A DNA stretch of 64,000 nucleotides from Dyella_B sp035503745 (GTDB taxonomy: Bacteria; Pseudomonadota; Gammaproteobacteria; Xanthomonadales; Rhodanobacteraceae): NCBI RefSeq assembly GCF_035503745.1, contig NZ_DATJTC010000011.1, forward strand, positions 248,001-312,000, in the 5' to 3' direction. Below are positions 14,801 to 23,644 of this stretch, in pieces. The notes beneath the pieces are model-generated. The model did no database searches, had not been told where the DNA came from, and worked only from the letters and a program-made list of their open reading frames with translations. How positions within the stretch are numbered: position 1 is the first letter of the stretch; the number at the start of each line of letters is the position of its first letter. A program made the translations under genes and the position numbers.

Positions 14801-17692
14801 TCAGCCGACCGCCTTGCTGACCGTGCCCAGCCACGCTTCCGCCGGCTGGGGCCTGGCAAACAGAAAGCCCTGGCCGAAACGGCAGCCGATATGCCTCAGC
14901 GCCTGCCGCTGCGCTTCGTCCTCGATGCCTTCGGCGATCACCTGCATTTGCAGCGAATCGGCAAGCACCTGGATGGCACGCACCACCGGCACGCTATGGC
15001 TGTTGGCGTTGGCAAGTTCGGTGATGAAAGAACGGTCGATCTTCAGCGTTTCGATCGGATACTGGTGCAGATAGCTCAACGACGAGTAGCCGGTGCCGAA
15101 ATCGTCCAGTGCGATGCCCACGCCGTGCTGGCGCAGGTTGTCCAGCATGCGTTTGACGTGCGCGGGGTTTTCCAGCAGCGTGCGTTCGGTCACTTCGATG
15201 CGCAGCGAGCGCGGATGGACGCGATGCGCACGCAGCAGGTTGAGCAGGCGATCGTCCAGATCGGGCATGCGGAAGTGGCGGCCGGACACGTTCAGGCTGA
15301 CAAACCCCTCGTTCCCCGCCAGCATGCCCGCCTGCGAGGCGACCTGTTCGAAAATCTGCCAGTCGATACTTTCGGCGCTGCCGTTTTCTTCGGCCACGGC
15401 GAGGAAATCGCCGGGGCAGAGCAGGCCGCGATCCGGGTGGCGCCAGCGCAGCAGCGCTTCGTAGCCGACAGTACGCCCGTCTTCCAGCGCCACGATCGGC
15501 TGATAGAACGGCACGAACTCGTTGCGGCTGAGCGCGCGGCGCAGGTCGCCTTCCATCTCCAGCAGCGACAGCACTTCGCGGCGCAGACGGTCGTCGAACA
15601 TCGCGGCGCGATGGCGGCCTTCGTCCTTGGCGCGATACATGGCGGCATCGGCATCGCGCAAAAGTTCTTCGGGCTGCTGGTAGTGCGGGCCGGGCAGGGC
15701 GATGCCGATCGAGGCGGAGGTGAAGATTTCCTTCACGCCCAGGCGGAACGGCACGTGCAGCTCGGCGATGATGCGTTCGGCCACCACCAGCGCCTTGCCC
15801 GCGTCGCTGATGCCTTCCAGCAGCACGGCGAATTCGTCGCCGCCCAGGCGCGCGACCAGGTCGCGTGTCTTCAGGCACGCACGGATGCGGCTGCCGGCCT
15901 GGAACAGCAGGTCGTCGCCGATCAGGTGGCCGACCGAATCGTTGATCACCTTGAAGCGGTCCAGGTCGATGAACAGCACCGCGAACAGCTTGTTCGGATC
16001 GGCATGGTAGCCCTGCAGGGCCTGGCCCAGCCGCTGCAGCAGCAGCGTACGGTTGGGCAGGCCGGTGAGCGAGTCGTGCAGGGTTTCGTACATCAGCCGG
16101 CGCTCGACGCGTTCGCGTTCGGCGATCTGTTCGCGCAGGTCGCGATTGGCCAGCGCCAGCGCACGGGTGCGCTCGGTGACGCGGCGCTCCAGGTTTACGT
16201 AGGCCTGCTTGAGCGATTCGCTGGTCTGCTTGCGCTGCAGCGCATTGGCGATATGGTAGCTGACGAACGTGAGCAGTTCCTGGTCGCGCGCGTCATACAT
16301 GTGCTTGGGTGAATAGCTTTGCACGGCGAGCACGCCCATCACGCGGTCGTCCCACACCAGCGGGACGCCCAGCCAGCAGATCGAGGGTGTACCGCCTTCC
16401 ACGCAATCGCCTTGGGCGGCTAGCCGCTCGAACGTCTGGCGATCGGCCAGCAGCGGTTTGCCGTGCTTGAGCACGTATTCGGTGGCGCCGTTGCCGATCG
16501 GACGCGGCTTGCGCGTATCGATTTCGTCCACCGAGTAGGGAAAGGTGATGTTCTGGCTGCTTTCGTCGAGCAGGGCGATGTAGAAATTGCGCGCGTAGAT
16601 CAGGCCGCCCACGACGCGATGCACCGCCGCGTAGAAGTTTTGCTGGCTTTCCGGCGCGCTGGCCAGTTCCGCGATGCGAAACAACGCCGATTGCAGGCGC
16701 TCGCCACGCTGGCGCTGCAGCACTTGCTGGCGCAGTACGCGATTGGTGGCGCGTAGCGCGGCGGTACGGTCGGCGACGCGACGCTCCAGTTCGGCGTGCG
16801 CCTCGCGCCGCTCCAGCGCCGTTTGCATGTGTTGCGCGACGTAGTTGAGCAGTTCGCGATCGTGTCGCGTGTAATGCGTATCGTTGCGATAGCTTTGCAC
16901 GGCGATGCCGCCGACCACCTGGTTGCCGCGCATCAGCGGCACGCCCAGCCAATGTTCGCAGGCCGGACCCACCAGGGCGAAATGCCCTTCCAGCTGGCGC
17001 GAAAGCTCTTCCACCGAACCCATCAGCGGCTGGCCGCTCTGCAGCAGGTTCCAGGTCAGGCTGTGGCGCATGTCCTGCAACGGGTAGCTTTCGTCCGGCG
17101 ATGGCGGCTTTTGATCGGCGGTGTCGACGTAGTACGGAAAGCGCACGCTGTCGGTGGCCGAGTCGTAGAGGAAAATGTAGAAGTTTTCCGCGTACATCAG
17201 CATGCCCACGATGCCGTGCAGGGACTGCATCATCTCGGTCATGTTGTGGGCGGTGCCGGCCAGCTCGGCGATGGCGTACAGGGCGCGTTGCAGGCGCTCG
17301 GCCATGGCCAGGCGGGAAATGGCTTCGTAGAGGCGGCCGGTCTCGCTCAGCTGGCGCAGGCGGGTGCCGGCCAGCCGGCCCAGCCAGGTGAGTTCGGCGA
17401 CCACCGTTTCGGTGAGTTCGGCCGGGTCGGTGACCAGCGCCAGCGCCTGCAGGCTCTGCGGATCCTTGGCCAGGCTCAGCCGGCCGGGTACGGCCAGCTG
17501 GTCGTCCACCTCCGGCGGCAGCCAGTGCAGCTCCCCGCGCACCCCCAGGTGGACCAGGGCCGCTTCGCAGGTTTCAAGCACGCTGCCGGCATCCACGGCC
17601 CGGAATAACCGTTCCATGGTCTCGCGCAGGGCGGCCGGTACCGACCGGCTGGGCTCTGGGAGGAATTTGCGGCCGTCAGGCGCTGAACTCAT
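14801..17692 (-). CDS. GAF-GAF-GGDEF-EAL c-di-GMP signalling protein
   Basis: A 963-residue soluble protein with two GAF sensor domains (about 130-295 and 330-490), each followed by a coiled linker, a diguanylate cyclase domain (GGDEF at 617-621) and a c-di-GMP phosphodiesterase domain (from Glu745 of YEALLRW). The GGDEF motif is intact, but the residue pattern ahead of it is KTRD rather than RxxD, so the product-inhibition site looks degenerate. The EAL active-site residues appear complete: EALLRW, NVSGRHF, EVTERTLL, DDFGTGYSS, KIDRSFI, AEGIEDE, GQGFLFARP. The two GAF-plus-linker segments resemble each other closely and look like an internal duplication. Which activity dominates cannot be told. 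No membrane helices or signal peptide are visible. Confidence 0.92.
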   Translation of the reverse strand: MSSAPDGRKFLPEPSRSVPAALRETMERLFRAVDAGSVLETCEAALVHLGVRGELHWLPPEVDDQLAVPGRLSLAKDPQSLQALALVTDPAELTETVVAELTWLGRLAGTRLRQLSETGRLYEAISRLAMAERLQRALYAIAELAGTAHNMTEMMQSLHGIVGMLMYAENFYIFLYDSATDSVRFPYYVDTADQKPPSPDESYPLQDMRHSLTWNLLQSGQPLMGSVEELSRQLEGHFALVGPACEHWLGVPLMRGNQVVGGIAVQSYRNDTHYTRHDRELLNYVAQHMQTALERREAHAELERRVADRTAALRATNRVLRQQVLQRQRGERLQSALFRIAELASAPESQQNFYAAVHRVVGGLIYARNFYIALLDESSQNITFPYSVDEIDTRKPRPIGNGATEYVLKHGKPLLADRQTFERLAAQGDCVEGGTPSICWLGVPLVWDDRVMGVLAVQSYSPKHMYDARDQELLTFVSYHIANALQRKQTSESLKQAYVNLERRVTERTRALALANRDLREQIAERERVERRLMYETLHDSLTGLPNRTLLLQRLGQALQGYHADPNKLFAVLFIDLDRFKVINDSVGHLIGDDLLFQAGSRIRACLKTRDLVARLGGDEFAVLLEGISDAGKALVVAERIIAELHVPFRLGVKEIFTSASIGIALPGPHYQQPEELLRDADAAMYRAKDEGRHRAAMFDDRLRREVLSLLEMEGDLRRALSRNEFVPFYQPIVALEDGRTVGYEALLRWRHPDRGLLCPGDFLAVAEENGSAESIDWQIFEQVASQAGMLAGNEGFVSLNVSGRHFRMPDLDDRLLNLLRAHRVHPRSLRIEVTERTLLENPAHVKRMLDNLRQHGVGIALDDFGTGYSSLSYLHQYPIETLKIDRSFITELANANSHSVPVVRAIQVLADSLQMQVIAEGIEDEAQRQALRHIGCRFGQGFLFARPQPAEAWLGTVSKAVG

Positions 17693-17980
17693 CGTGATCG
17701 GGCAGGTCCGTTCGCTAAACGTTAGGTGACTATATCGCGTGACGATCCCGTCATGTCGCCCTTACAAACTGTTAGCAAAAGGGCGGCGGGACAGGTTCCA
17801 AGGGCAAGCATCCTCCATGCCAGCAAGTGCTTGTTCGGGGCGGCTTTTTTGGAGACTGTGCCACAGAAGCGAGGATGTAAGCGGGGTGTTAGTAAAAAGT
17901 AAAATGAGGTACACTGGTCTCGGGAGTCCGTCCCTCCTTTGAGGGTCGGGTGTGGTCTGTCACGTCGCCGTCGAATTTTC

Positions 17981-18859
17981 ATGCGCCGCTTGTTGCTGAC
18001 ATTGCCGCTGATGTTCGTGCCGCTGCTTGCGGCAGGGCAGACCGTGGGCGGCGATCAGGTCAGCAACCCGGCGTGGCTGCAGCAGACGCCATTGCAGCAA
18101 CAGCACCCCATGCAAGGCTCGTTGCTGCCGCAGTCGCAAACTTCTTCGACGGCCGGAGCGCAGGACGGGAATGCCGCATCGTTCCTGTCGGTCAATCCGC
18201 TTGCCGGCGGCACGGTCAACGCGGGCAGCGTGCAATACGGCATCACGCCGAATGTATCGGCGCAGGCCGGTGTGACGCAGCGCTCGTGGGCGACCCAGCC
18301 GCGCATCATCGGCAGCGAAGTGGGCGCCACTTATTACGCCGGCCGCTACAGCCTTGGCCTGAGCGTCGCGCAAGACCAGGTGCCCACCGCCACGCCACTG
18401 CCGCGCGTGTTGCCGGGTGCGGTGACGGGCGTCAACGGTCTTTCGGATTTCGACAGCAGCACGCAGGTCAACGCGCGTGGCCGCCTGGCCCTGTCCGGTG
18501 ACAGCGGCGTGCTGGTGGGTGCCAGCGTGGGACGCATCCGGCTACTGCCGGGCAACCTGATGGGCCTCAATGCGCTGGATCAAAAAGCGCTGAGCTTCGG
18601 CGTCGAACATGGCCCGATCACCGGCAGCATCATCGGCCGCACCATGCAGCCGGAGCCGGGCATACCCAATAGCAATTATGTCGATCGCCGCTGGAACAGC
18701 ATCGACCTGGGCGTGACGTGGCATTTGCCGTGGCAGGGGTCGTTGAGCTTCGGCGCGCAGAACCTGTGGTCGTCCGGCAACGCCAACAACACGCCGGTGG
18801 GGCCGCCGGAACCGGATCAGTCGCGCACGCCTTACGTGCAATATCACCAGGATCTTTGA
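17981..18859 (+). CDS. Exported protein of unknown function
   Basis: A 292-residue protein that I do not recognise. It begins with a signal peptide (RRLLLTLPLMFVPLLAAGQT, cleavage near residue 20). A Gln/Ser/Pro-rich stretch follows (about 25-60), then a region rich in alternating polar and hydrophobic residues with many Gly (GVTQRSWATQPRIIG, GATYYAGRYSLGLSV, SIDLGVTWHLPWQGSLSFG) that looks like outer-membrane beta strands. The last strands resemble a porin-like barrel end, but the C-terminal residue is Leu, not Phe. The frame is open 14 codons further upstream, without a signal-like start. It is probably a lineage-specific outer-membrane or periplasmic protein. It stands alone, divergent from the GGDEF-EAL gene, with a terminator directly after it. 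Confidence 0.6.
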   Translation: MRRLLLTLPLMFVPLLAAGQTVGGDQVSNPAWLQQTPLQQQHPMQGSLLPQSQTSSTAGAQDGNAASFLSVNPLAGGTVNAGSVQYGITPNVSAQAGVTQRSWATQPRIIGSEVGATYYAGRYSLGLSVAQDQVPTATPLPRVLPGAVTGVNGLSDFDSSTQVNARGRLALSGDSGVLVGASVGRIRLLPGNLMGLNALDQKALSFGVEHGPITGSIIGRTMQPEPGIPNSNYVDRRWNSIDLGVTWHLPWQGSLSFGAQNLWSSGNANNTPVGPPEPDQSRTPYVQYHQDL

Positions 18860-18874
18860 GATCGCGCCGCATAC

Positions 18875-18904
18875 AAAAAAGCCCTCGCCGAGCGAGGGTT
18901 TTTT
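18875..18904 (+). terminator. Bidirectional rho-independent terminator
   Basis: Stem GCCCTCGC / GCGAGGG with a three-base loop is flanked by A6 on the left and T6 on the right. It lies between two convergent genes and can serve both strands. Confidence 0.85.
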
Positions 18905-18930
18905 CTTTACCCGATCAAGCGCCGCGAAGC

Positions 18931-19836
18931 TCAGTCCTGCTTGCGAATGCGCAGGTCGCCGCTGAAGGTTTCGATGCTGATTTTGCCGTCGCCGGATCCG
19001 GTCACCGTGTCGAGCGTGGTGCCGGGGCCGTGCTCGGGTTGGTGGGGCGTGCCGAAGTCGGTGCGCAGGTCGCCGCTGAAGGTGCTGGCGTGTAAGTTGC
19101 TCGACAGCGAGGCGGGGAATTGCAACTGCAGATCGCCGCTCATGCTGTCGATGCTGACGTTGCCGCCGGCCGCCAGGGAGCCGGCGAGCTGCACGTCGCC
19201 CGACACGGTGCTGAGGTTGAGTTGCTGCCACGGACCGCCGCCCGCCTGGATGTGGCCCGACACCGTCTGCAGATCCACCATATGGCCCAGCGACGGGGCC
19301 AGGATGTCGCCGCTCACCGTTTGCAGCTTGGCCTCCTTGGCCAGGCCGGAGAAGGCGACGTTGCCGCTGACGGTGATGATGCTGAGTGCGGGAGTCTGGG
19401 CATTGATGCGTACGCGGCCGCTCACCGAATTGACGTTGATGTCGCCGCCGTTGGTGCCGTCCATGCTGATCGGCGCACTCACCACGTTGATCTTCAGCGA
19501 CGCCGCGCGCGGCACGCTGATATTGAGCGTGCTGTCGGACATGGATTTGTCGCCGCCCCAGTCGAACCAGCTGCCCTTGCCTTGCGCCTGCACCCGGATC
19601 TGCAGGTTGTCGGCATCGCCCTCGATGGCCAGCGGCTGCGCACCGTTGCCAAGTTGGCCGCCGACGTGCACTTCATTGCGGTCCCAGGCGGTGATGTTCA
19701 CCTCGCCTTTGACGTTGTTGATCTCGATGTGCGCCGTCGGCGAGGCAGCATGGGTGAGATCAAGCGGGGTTTGGGCCAAAGCCTGTCCTCCCCAGGACAG
19801 GCAGAGCAACAGCGGCAGGTAGCGGGCGTTTTTCAT
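18931..19836 (-). CDS. Exported beta-strand-repeat protein (DUF4097-like)
   Basis: A 301-residue exported protein. The signal peptide ends near AQA/LAQ (about residue 22). The rest is a right-handed beta-helix-like array in which SG-D/N motifs recur about every 18-22 residues (SVSGRVRI, TVSGNVAF, TVSGDILA, TVSGHIQA, TVSGDVQL, SMSGDLQL, TFSGDLRT, TFSGDLRI). This is the pattern of DUF4097/DUF4098 putative adhesin-like proteins, whose biochemical role is not established. It follows the sigma and anti-sigma genes by 22 bases and is probably co-transcribed, which suggests it is an output or a sensor of that envelope-stress unit. Confidence 0.8.
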   Translation of the reverse strand: MKNARYLPLLLCLSWGGQALAQTPLDLTHAASPTAHIEINNVKGEVNITAWDRNEVHVGGQLGNGAQPLAIEGDADNLQIRVQAQGKGSWFDWGGDKSMSDSTLNISVPRAASLKINVVSAPISMDGTNGGDINVNSVSGRVRINAQTPALSIITVSGNVAFSGLAKEAKLQTVSGDILAPSLGHMVDLQTVSGHIQAGGGPWQQLNLSTVSGDVQLAGSLAAGGNVSIDSMSGDLQLQFPASLSSNLHASTFSGDLRTDFGTPHQPEHGPGTTLDTVTGSGDGKISIETFSGDLRIRKQD

Positions 19837-19858
19837 AGTTATAGGTGTCCTGACGGCC

Positions 19859-20311
19859 TCAGCCGGCTTGTTTCTCTAGCTCGCGCAGACGAGCCTGTTG
19901 AGCATCGGTCCGCTGCAGCAAACGCTGCAGGGCCGGTGAATCGGGAGCTTGCTCGATAGCCTGTTGCAGTTCCATGCGCGCGGCACCCAGTTCGATCGCC
20001 GCACTGGCGAGGCGCGGGTCGCTGGGTTTCCAGTTCTGCACCTGGGCCGTCAGCGGCGCGCCTGGCGCCATCTGCGGCAAGGTCCGCATGTGCCACGCCA
20101 CGCCGCCGGCCAGCACGGCTACCGCGGCCAATCCCGCGGCCATCGCCCAGAGGCGGGGACGGCGTGCGGGCCTGACCGGCGTCGGCGCGGCGATGTCGGC
20201 CGGTGCGTCGTTTTCGTCCAGCGCAGCATCGATGCGTGCCCAAAGATCGTTGCGTGGGGCAACGGGCTGATTGAGTTCGCGCATCTGGCGTAGCCATTCG
20301 AATTCGTTCAT
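19859..20311 (-). CDS. Putative membrane anti-sigma factor
   Basis: A 150-residue protein with a short cytoplasmic N-terminus (FEWLRQMRELN, about 1-30, then an acidic/Pro linker), one membrane helix (about 54-72) and a periplasmic domain of about 75 residues rich in Ala, Gln and Leu that is probably helical (AARMELQQAIEQAPDSPALQ). Its start overlaps the ECF sigma factor stop in the arrangement TGATG; a GTG one codon earlier is also possible. Position and topology suggest it holds the sigma factor at the membrane. It lacks the zinc motif HxxxCxxC seen in many anti-sigma factors, so the assignment rests on context. Confidence 0.65.
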   Translation of the reverse strand: MNEFEWLRQMRELNQPVAPRNDLWARIDAALDENDAPADIAAPTPVRPARRPRLWAMAAGLAAVAVLAGGVAWHMRTLPQMAPGAPLTAQVQNWKPSDPRLASAAIELGAARMELQQAIEQAPDSPALQRLLQRTDAQQARLRELEKQAG

Positions 20312-20889
20312 CACACTTCTCCAAGAGCCTTGCGCAACAAGCCGCGTGCACGGTGCAACTGCGCCTTGGATGACCCTACCGCCATCTCCAGTTCGCTGGC
20401 GATTTCCTCGTGGCGCCAGCCTTCCACGTCGTGCAGCACCAGTACCGCGCGCGCCCGTGGCGGGAGCTTGCCGATCGCGCGTTCCAACTCGTCGCGCTCG
20501 GCGGCGCAGAACGGCGTTTGGCCATGCTCGGGAACGCTGTCCTCATCGACATAGCCGACCGGGTCGGCGTTGCGCGCGCGGATGTCCATCAATGCCACGT
20601 TCACCGCCAGCCGGTACAGCCATGTGCCGAAGGAACTTTGCTCGCGGAAGCTGTCCAGCTTCTGCCACGCGCGGACGAAGGCGTCCTGGGTAAGGTCTTC
20701 GGCCCGCGCATGATCGTAGCCGGACAGCCGCAGCATGGCGCCATGGATGCGGCTTGCATGCAGGCGGTACAGGCGTTGAAAGGCCTGACGGTCGCCTGCC
20801 GCGGCCGCGCGCACGTCATCGGTATCGTTGTGTCCCGCAGCGAGTGCAGGTGGCATGGCGCTTCCGTTGGCGATGCTGGCAGCAATCAT
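20311..20889 (-). CDS. ECF-family RNA polymerase sigma factor
   Basis: Extracytoplasmic-function sigma factor, about 192 residues from the chosen start. Region 2 is clear (LYRLHASRIHGAMLRL, then DLTQDAFVRAWQKLDSFR and FGTWLYRLAVNVALMDIR). Region 4 follows (AIGKLPPRARAVLVLHDVEGW and HEEIASELEMAVGSSKAQLHRARGLL, in which the helix-turn-helix lies). The frame opens 30 codons further upstream into repeat DNA, so an ATG at 20889 or one 11 codons later (20856, with GGAAG ahead) is more likely. Overlap with the downstream anti-sigma gene indicates translational coupling. Homologues of this type control envelope or oxidative responses; the target promoters are unknown. Confidence 0.88.
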   Translation of the reverse strand: MIAASIANGSAMPPALAAGHNDTDDVRAAAAGDRQAFQRLYRLHASRIHGAMLRLSGYDHARAEDLTQDAFVRAWQKLDSFREQSSFGTWLYRLAVNVALMDIRARNADPVGYVDEDSVPEHGQTPFCAAERDELERAIGKLPPRARAVLVLHDVEGWRHEEIASELEMAVGSSKAQLHRARGLLRKALGEV

Positions 20890-20937
20890 CTTGCCAGTTT
20901 GGATGCGGCTCAAGGCGTTTAGGTTTAGAGGTTTACT

Positions 20938-20962
20938 CCTTCTCCCCCGCGGGGGGAGAAGG
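20938..20962. repeat. REP-like palindrome
   Basis: A perfect 11-bp inverted repeat CCTTCTCCCCC / GGGGGAGAAGG with a GCG loop lies upstream of the sigma factor gene. The core TCTCCC...GGGAGA occurs again near 54.5 kb, which suggests a dispersed intergenic palindrome rather than a gene-specific site. Confidence 0.55.
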
Positions 20963-21036
20963 CCGGGATGAGGGGGCAATCTTGGGAGGGCGCGGACTCG
21001 AAGCCGGCCCTTTTGAGGCTCCCCCGCAAGATGGCC

Positions 21037-21072
21037 CCTGGTCTCCCTCCTTTCCCTCGGAGGGAGGCCAGG
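21037..21072 (-). terminator. Hairpin just after pckG
   Basis: CCTGGTCTCCCTCC pairs with GGAGGGAGGCCAGG (one mismatch, eight-base loop) starting 8 bases beyond the pckG stop. No U-run follows on the minus strand, so it may be a stability element or part of the neighbouring repeat cluster rather than a true terminator. Confidence 0.4.
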
Positions 21073-21079
21073 GAGGGCA

Positions 21080-22849
21080 TCAGGCGTTGGCGGCCTTCAA
21101 CGGCGTATCCAGCGCCTGGGCGATGCGCTGCTGCTCTTGCAGCAGGCGTGCGGGCACGCGCGGATGGAAGCCGTCGAGGTATTGGCCGATGGCAAGCAGC
21201 TCGGCCTGCCAGCCGGGTATGTCGAGGTAAAGCAGTTCGGCCAGCGTTTCGCGCGGCAGTTCCAGTCCGTCGAGCTTGAGTTCGCCGTTGGCCGGCAGGA
21301 TGCCGATGGGCGTATCCACGCCACGGGCCTTGCCCTCGACGCGGGCGATCATCCATTCCAGCACGCGCAGGTTTTCGCCGAAGCCCGGCCAGACGAACTT
21401 GCCGTCCTTGCCTTTGCGGAACCAGTTGACGTGGAAGATCTTCGGCAGCTTGGCGCCGGCGCGGTCGAACGAGAGCCAGTGTTTGAAGTAGTCGCCGTAG
21501 TGGTAGCCGCAGAACGGCTTCATCGCCATCGAATCGCGCCGCAGGACGCCTACCGCGCCGGTGGCGGCGGCAGTGGTTTCCGAGCCCATCGCCGCGCCCA
21601 TCAGCACGCCGTGGGTCCAGTCGCGTGCTTCCATCACCAGCGGTACCAGCGAAGGGCGACGGCCGCCGAACACGATCGCGCTGATCGGCACGCCCTGGGC
21701 ATCCTCGGCCTTGGGCGACCACGTCGGGCATTGCCTGGCGCTGACCGTGAAGCGCGAATTGGGATGGGCGGCCGGACCGTTGGCCGGGTCGAAGGGGCGT
21801 CCAAGCCAGTCGGTGACCGGCGTGCCGGGAAGGCCCTCCCACCAGGGCTGGTTGTCGGCGGTCAGTGCGACGTTGGTGAAGATGGTGTCGCGAGCAATCG
21901 TGTTCAGCGCGTTCGGGTTGCTGGCGGTGCTGGTACCCGGCGCGACGCCGAAGAAACCGGCTTCCGGGTTGATCGCGTAGAGACGTCCGTCCGCGCCGGG
22001 GCGCATCCAGCAGATGTCGTCGCCGACCGTCCACACCTTCCAGCCATCCCTGCGATAGCCTTCGGGCGGAATCAGCATGGCGAGGTTGGTCTTGCCGCAG
22101 GCCGAGGGGAAGGCCGCGGCGATGTAATGCGTGTGACCTTGCGGGTTTTCGATGCCTACGATCAGCATGTGCTCGGCCAGCCAGCCTTCGCTTTGCGCCT
22201 GGAAGCTGGCGATGCGCAGCGCATGGCATTTCTTGCCGAGCAAGGCGTTGCCGCCGTAGCCCGAGCCATATGACTTGATGGTCAATTCTTCCGGGAAGTG
22301 CATGATGAAGCGGCGCTCCGGATCGAGTTCGCCGGTGGAGTGCAGGCCTTTTACGAAACGGCCTTCGCGCTCGATGCGTTGCAGTGCGGCCGCTCCCATG
22401 CGCGTCATCGTGCGCATGTTGATCACCACATAGGGACTGTCGGTGATCTCCACGCCGCAGCGCGACAGCGGCGAATCGATCGGCCCCATGCAGTAGGGAA
22501 TCACGTACAGGGTCCGGCCTTCCATGCAGCCGTCGAACAGCGCATCCATTTTCGCGTGCGCATCGGCCGGGGCCATCCAGTGGTTGTTGGGGCCGGCGTC
22601 GACCTCGTCTTGCGTGCAGACGAAGGTCAGGTGCTCCACGCGCGCCACGTCGGACGGGCTGGAGCGGTGCAGATAGCAGCCCGGATGGGTTGCCTGGTTC
22701 AGTTCGATCAGGTCTCCGCTGTGCAGCATCTGCTGCACCAGCGCCCGATATTCGGTATCGGAACCGTCACACCAGTGGATGGCCGCGGGGCGGGTCATAG
22801 CCGCCACGTCTTGCACCCATCGTTCGAGCGAATCGAGCTTGCCCGTCAT
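21080..22849 (-). CDS. pckG: Phosphoenolpyruvate carboxykinase (GTP)
   Basis: GTP-dependent PEP carboxykinase, which converts oxaloacetate and GTP to phosphoenolpyruvate, CO2 and GDP in gluconeogenesis. The 589-residue product is about full length. The P-loop/kinase motif AAFPSACGKTNLAM, the metal and substrate segments (VGDDICWMRPG, INPEAGFFGVAPGTS) and FGGRRPSLVPLV are intact. This is the GTP type; the unrelated ATP-dependent PckA of enterics has a different sequence. GAGGA lies five bases ahead of the ATG. The upstream region holds a short palindrome TTACGTAA (22897-22904) that could be an operator. It is monocistronic and placed next to a fatty-acid degradation group, a metabolic neighbour since both serve growth on lipids. 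Confidence 0.96.
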   Translation of the reverse strand: MTGKLDSLERWVQDVAAMTRPAAIHWCDGSDTEYRALVQQMLHSGDLIELNQATHPGCYLHRSSPSDVARVEHLTFVCTQDEVDAGPNNHWMAPADAHAKMDALFDGCMEGRTLYVIPYCMGPIDSPLSRCGVEITDSPYVVINMRTMTRMGAAALQRIEREGRFVKGLHSTGELDPERRFIMHFPEELTIKSYGSGYGGNALLGKKCHALRIASFQAQSEGWLAEHMLIVGIENPQGHTHYIAAAFPSACGKTNLAMLIPPEGYRRDGWKVWTVGDDICWMRPGADGRLYAINPEAGFFGVAPGTSTASNPNALNTIARDTIFTNVALTADNQPWWEGLPGTPVTDWLGRPFDPANGPAAHPNSRFTVSARQCPTWSPKAEDAQGVPISAIVFGGRRPSLVPLVMEARDWTHGVLMGAAMGSETTAAATGAVGVLRRDSMAMKPFCGYHYGDYFKHWLSFDRAGAKLPKIFHVNWFRKGKDGKFVWPGFGENLRVLEWMIARVEGKARGVDTPIGILPANGELKLDGLELPRETLAELLYLDIPGWQAELLAIGQYLDGFHPRVPARLLQEQQRIAQALDTPLKAANA

Positions 22850-22962
22850 GTTTTCCTCGCCTTGGTCTACCCATAAAAAACAGGTGCGACGCTAAGTTAC
22901 GTAAACTGGCATTGCAAGGTCGCATGCAGCATCGCGCCTGTGGCCAGGTGTCGCGGCAAGGC

Positions 22963-22985
22963 GGCCGGGCGCCATCGGCCCGGCC
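22963..22985 (-). terminator. Hairpin downstream of TetR gene
   Basis: An 8-bp GC-rich stem GGCCGGGC / GCCCGGCC with a seven-base loop lies 22 bases after the TetR-family gene stop. No T-run follows, so intrinsic termination is uncertain. Confidence 0.35.
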
Positions 22986-23007
22986 TCGATGAAGGGAGGG
23001 GCGCCGG

Positions 23008-23586
23008 TCAGGCGGGGATCAGCGTCGCGATCATGTGTTCGACGTAGGAGTCGAACTCTTCATGACTCAAGCGAGGTAGACCGAGCGTGAAATTCAGTTG
23101 AAGGAAGCCGACATACGCCGCATAGGTGAGCCGGGCGCGGTTGAGCGCCTGGGCCGGATCAAGGCCCGCCTCGGTAAAGGCGGTGTGCAGAAATTCGGTG
23201 CGGCGCTTGGAAACACGGGCCATCACCGGCACCACCAGCGGGTGGTCCAGGGCCTTCAGCAGCGCCGCGTAGACGCGGTGCGGCTGCAATTCATGAGCAA
23301 CCCGGCGGAACAGTTCCGGCAGGCGTTCGCGCGGATCGGGAATGGCCTCGATCTGGCTGATGATTTCGCGTTCGCCATACTGCTCCCAGCGCTCCAGTGC
23401 AGCCTGCAGCAGCGCTTCGCGGGTGCGGAAGTGCCAGTAGAAGCTGCCTTTGGTCACGCCAAGTTGACGTGCAAGGGCTTCGACGGCCAGCGCGCCGACG
23501 CCTTGTTCGGCGATCAGGTTAAGGGCGGCGTCTTCCCAATCTTCGGCGGAAAGGCGCGAACGTTCAGGTTTTTGGCGGACATTCAT
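23008..23586 (-). CDS. TetR/AcrR-family transcriptional regulator
   Basis: A 192-residue TetR-type repressor. The N-terminal helix-turn-helix spans about residues 28-62 (VEALARQLGVTKGSFYWHF, then RTREALLQAALERW), and the C-terminal two-thirds forms the ligand-binding and dimerisation part. Its gene is divergent from an alpha/beta hydrolase, FadE and a hotdog thioesterase, with 95 bases between the start codons. By position it may control those genes in response to a fatty acyl ligand, as FadR- or PsrA-like TetR proteins do, but the ligand is inference. Confidence 0.88.
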   Translation of the reverse strand: MNVRQKPERSRLSAEDWEDAALNLIAEQGVGALAVEALARQLGVTKGSFYWHFRTREALLQAALERWEQYGEREIISQIEAIPDPRERLPELFRRVAHELQPHRVYAALLKALDHPLVVPVMARVSKRRTEFLHTAFTEAGLDPAQALNRARLTYAAYVGFLQLNFTLGLPRLSHEEFDSYVEHMIATLIPA

Positions 23587-23644
23587 ACCCGTATGGTAGC
23601 TGATATGCGACTGGCGCTGGGTTGGCGCCGATTCCGGGGCTTGG

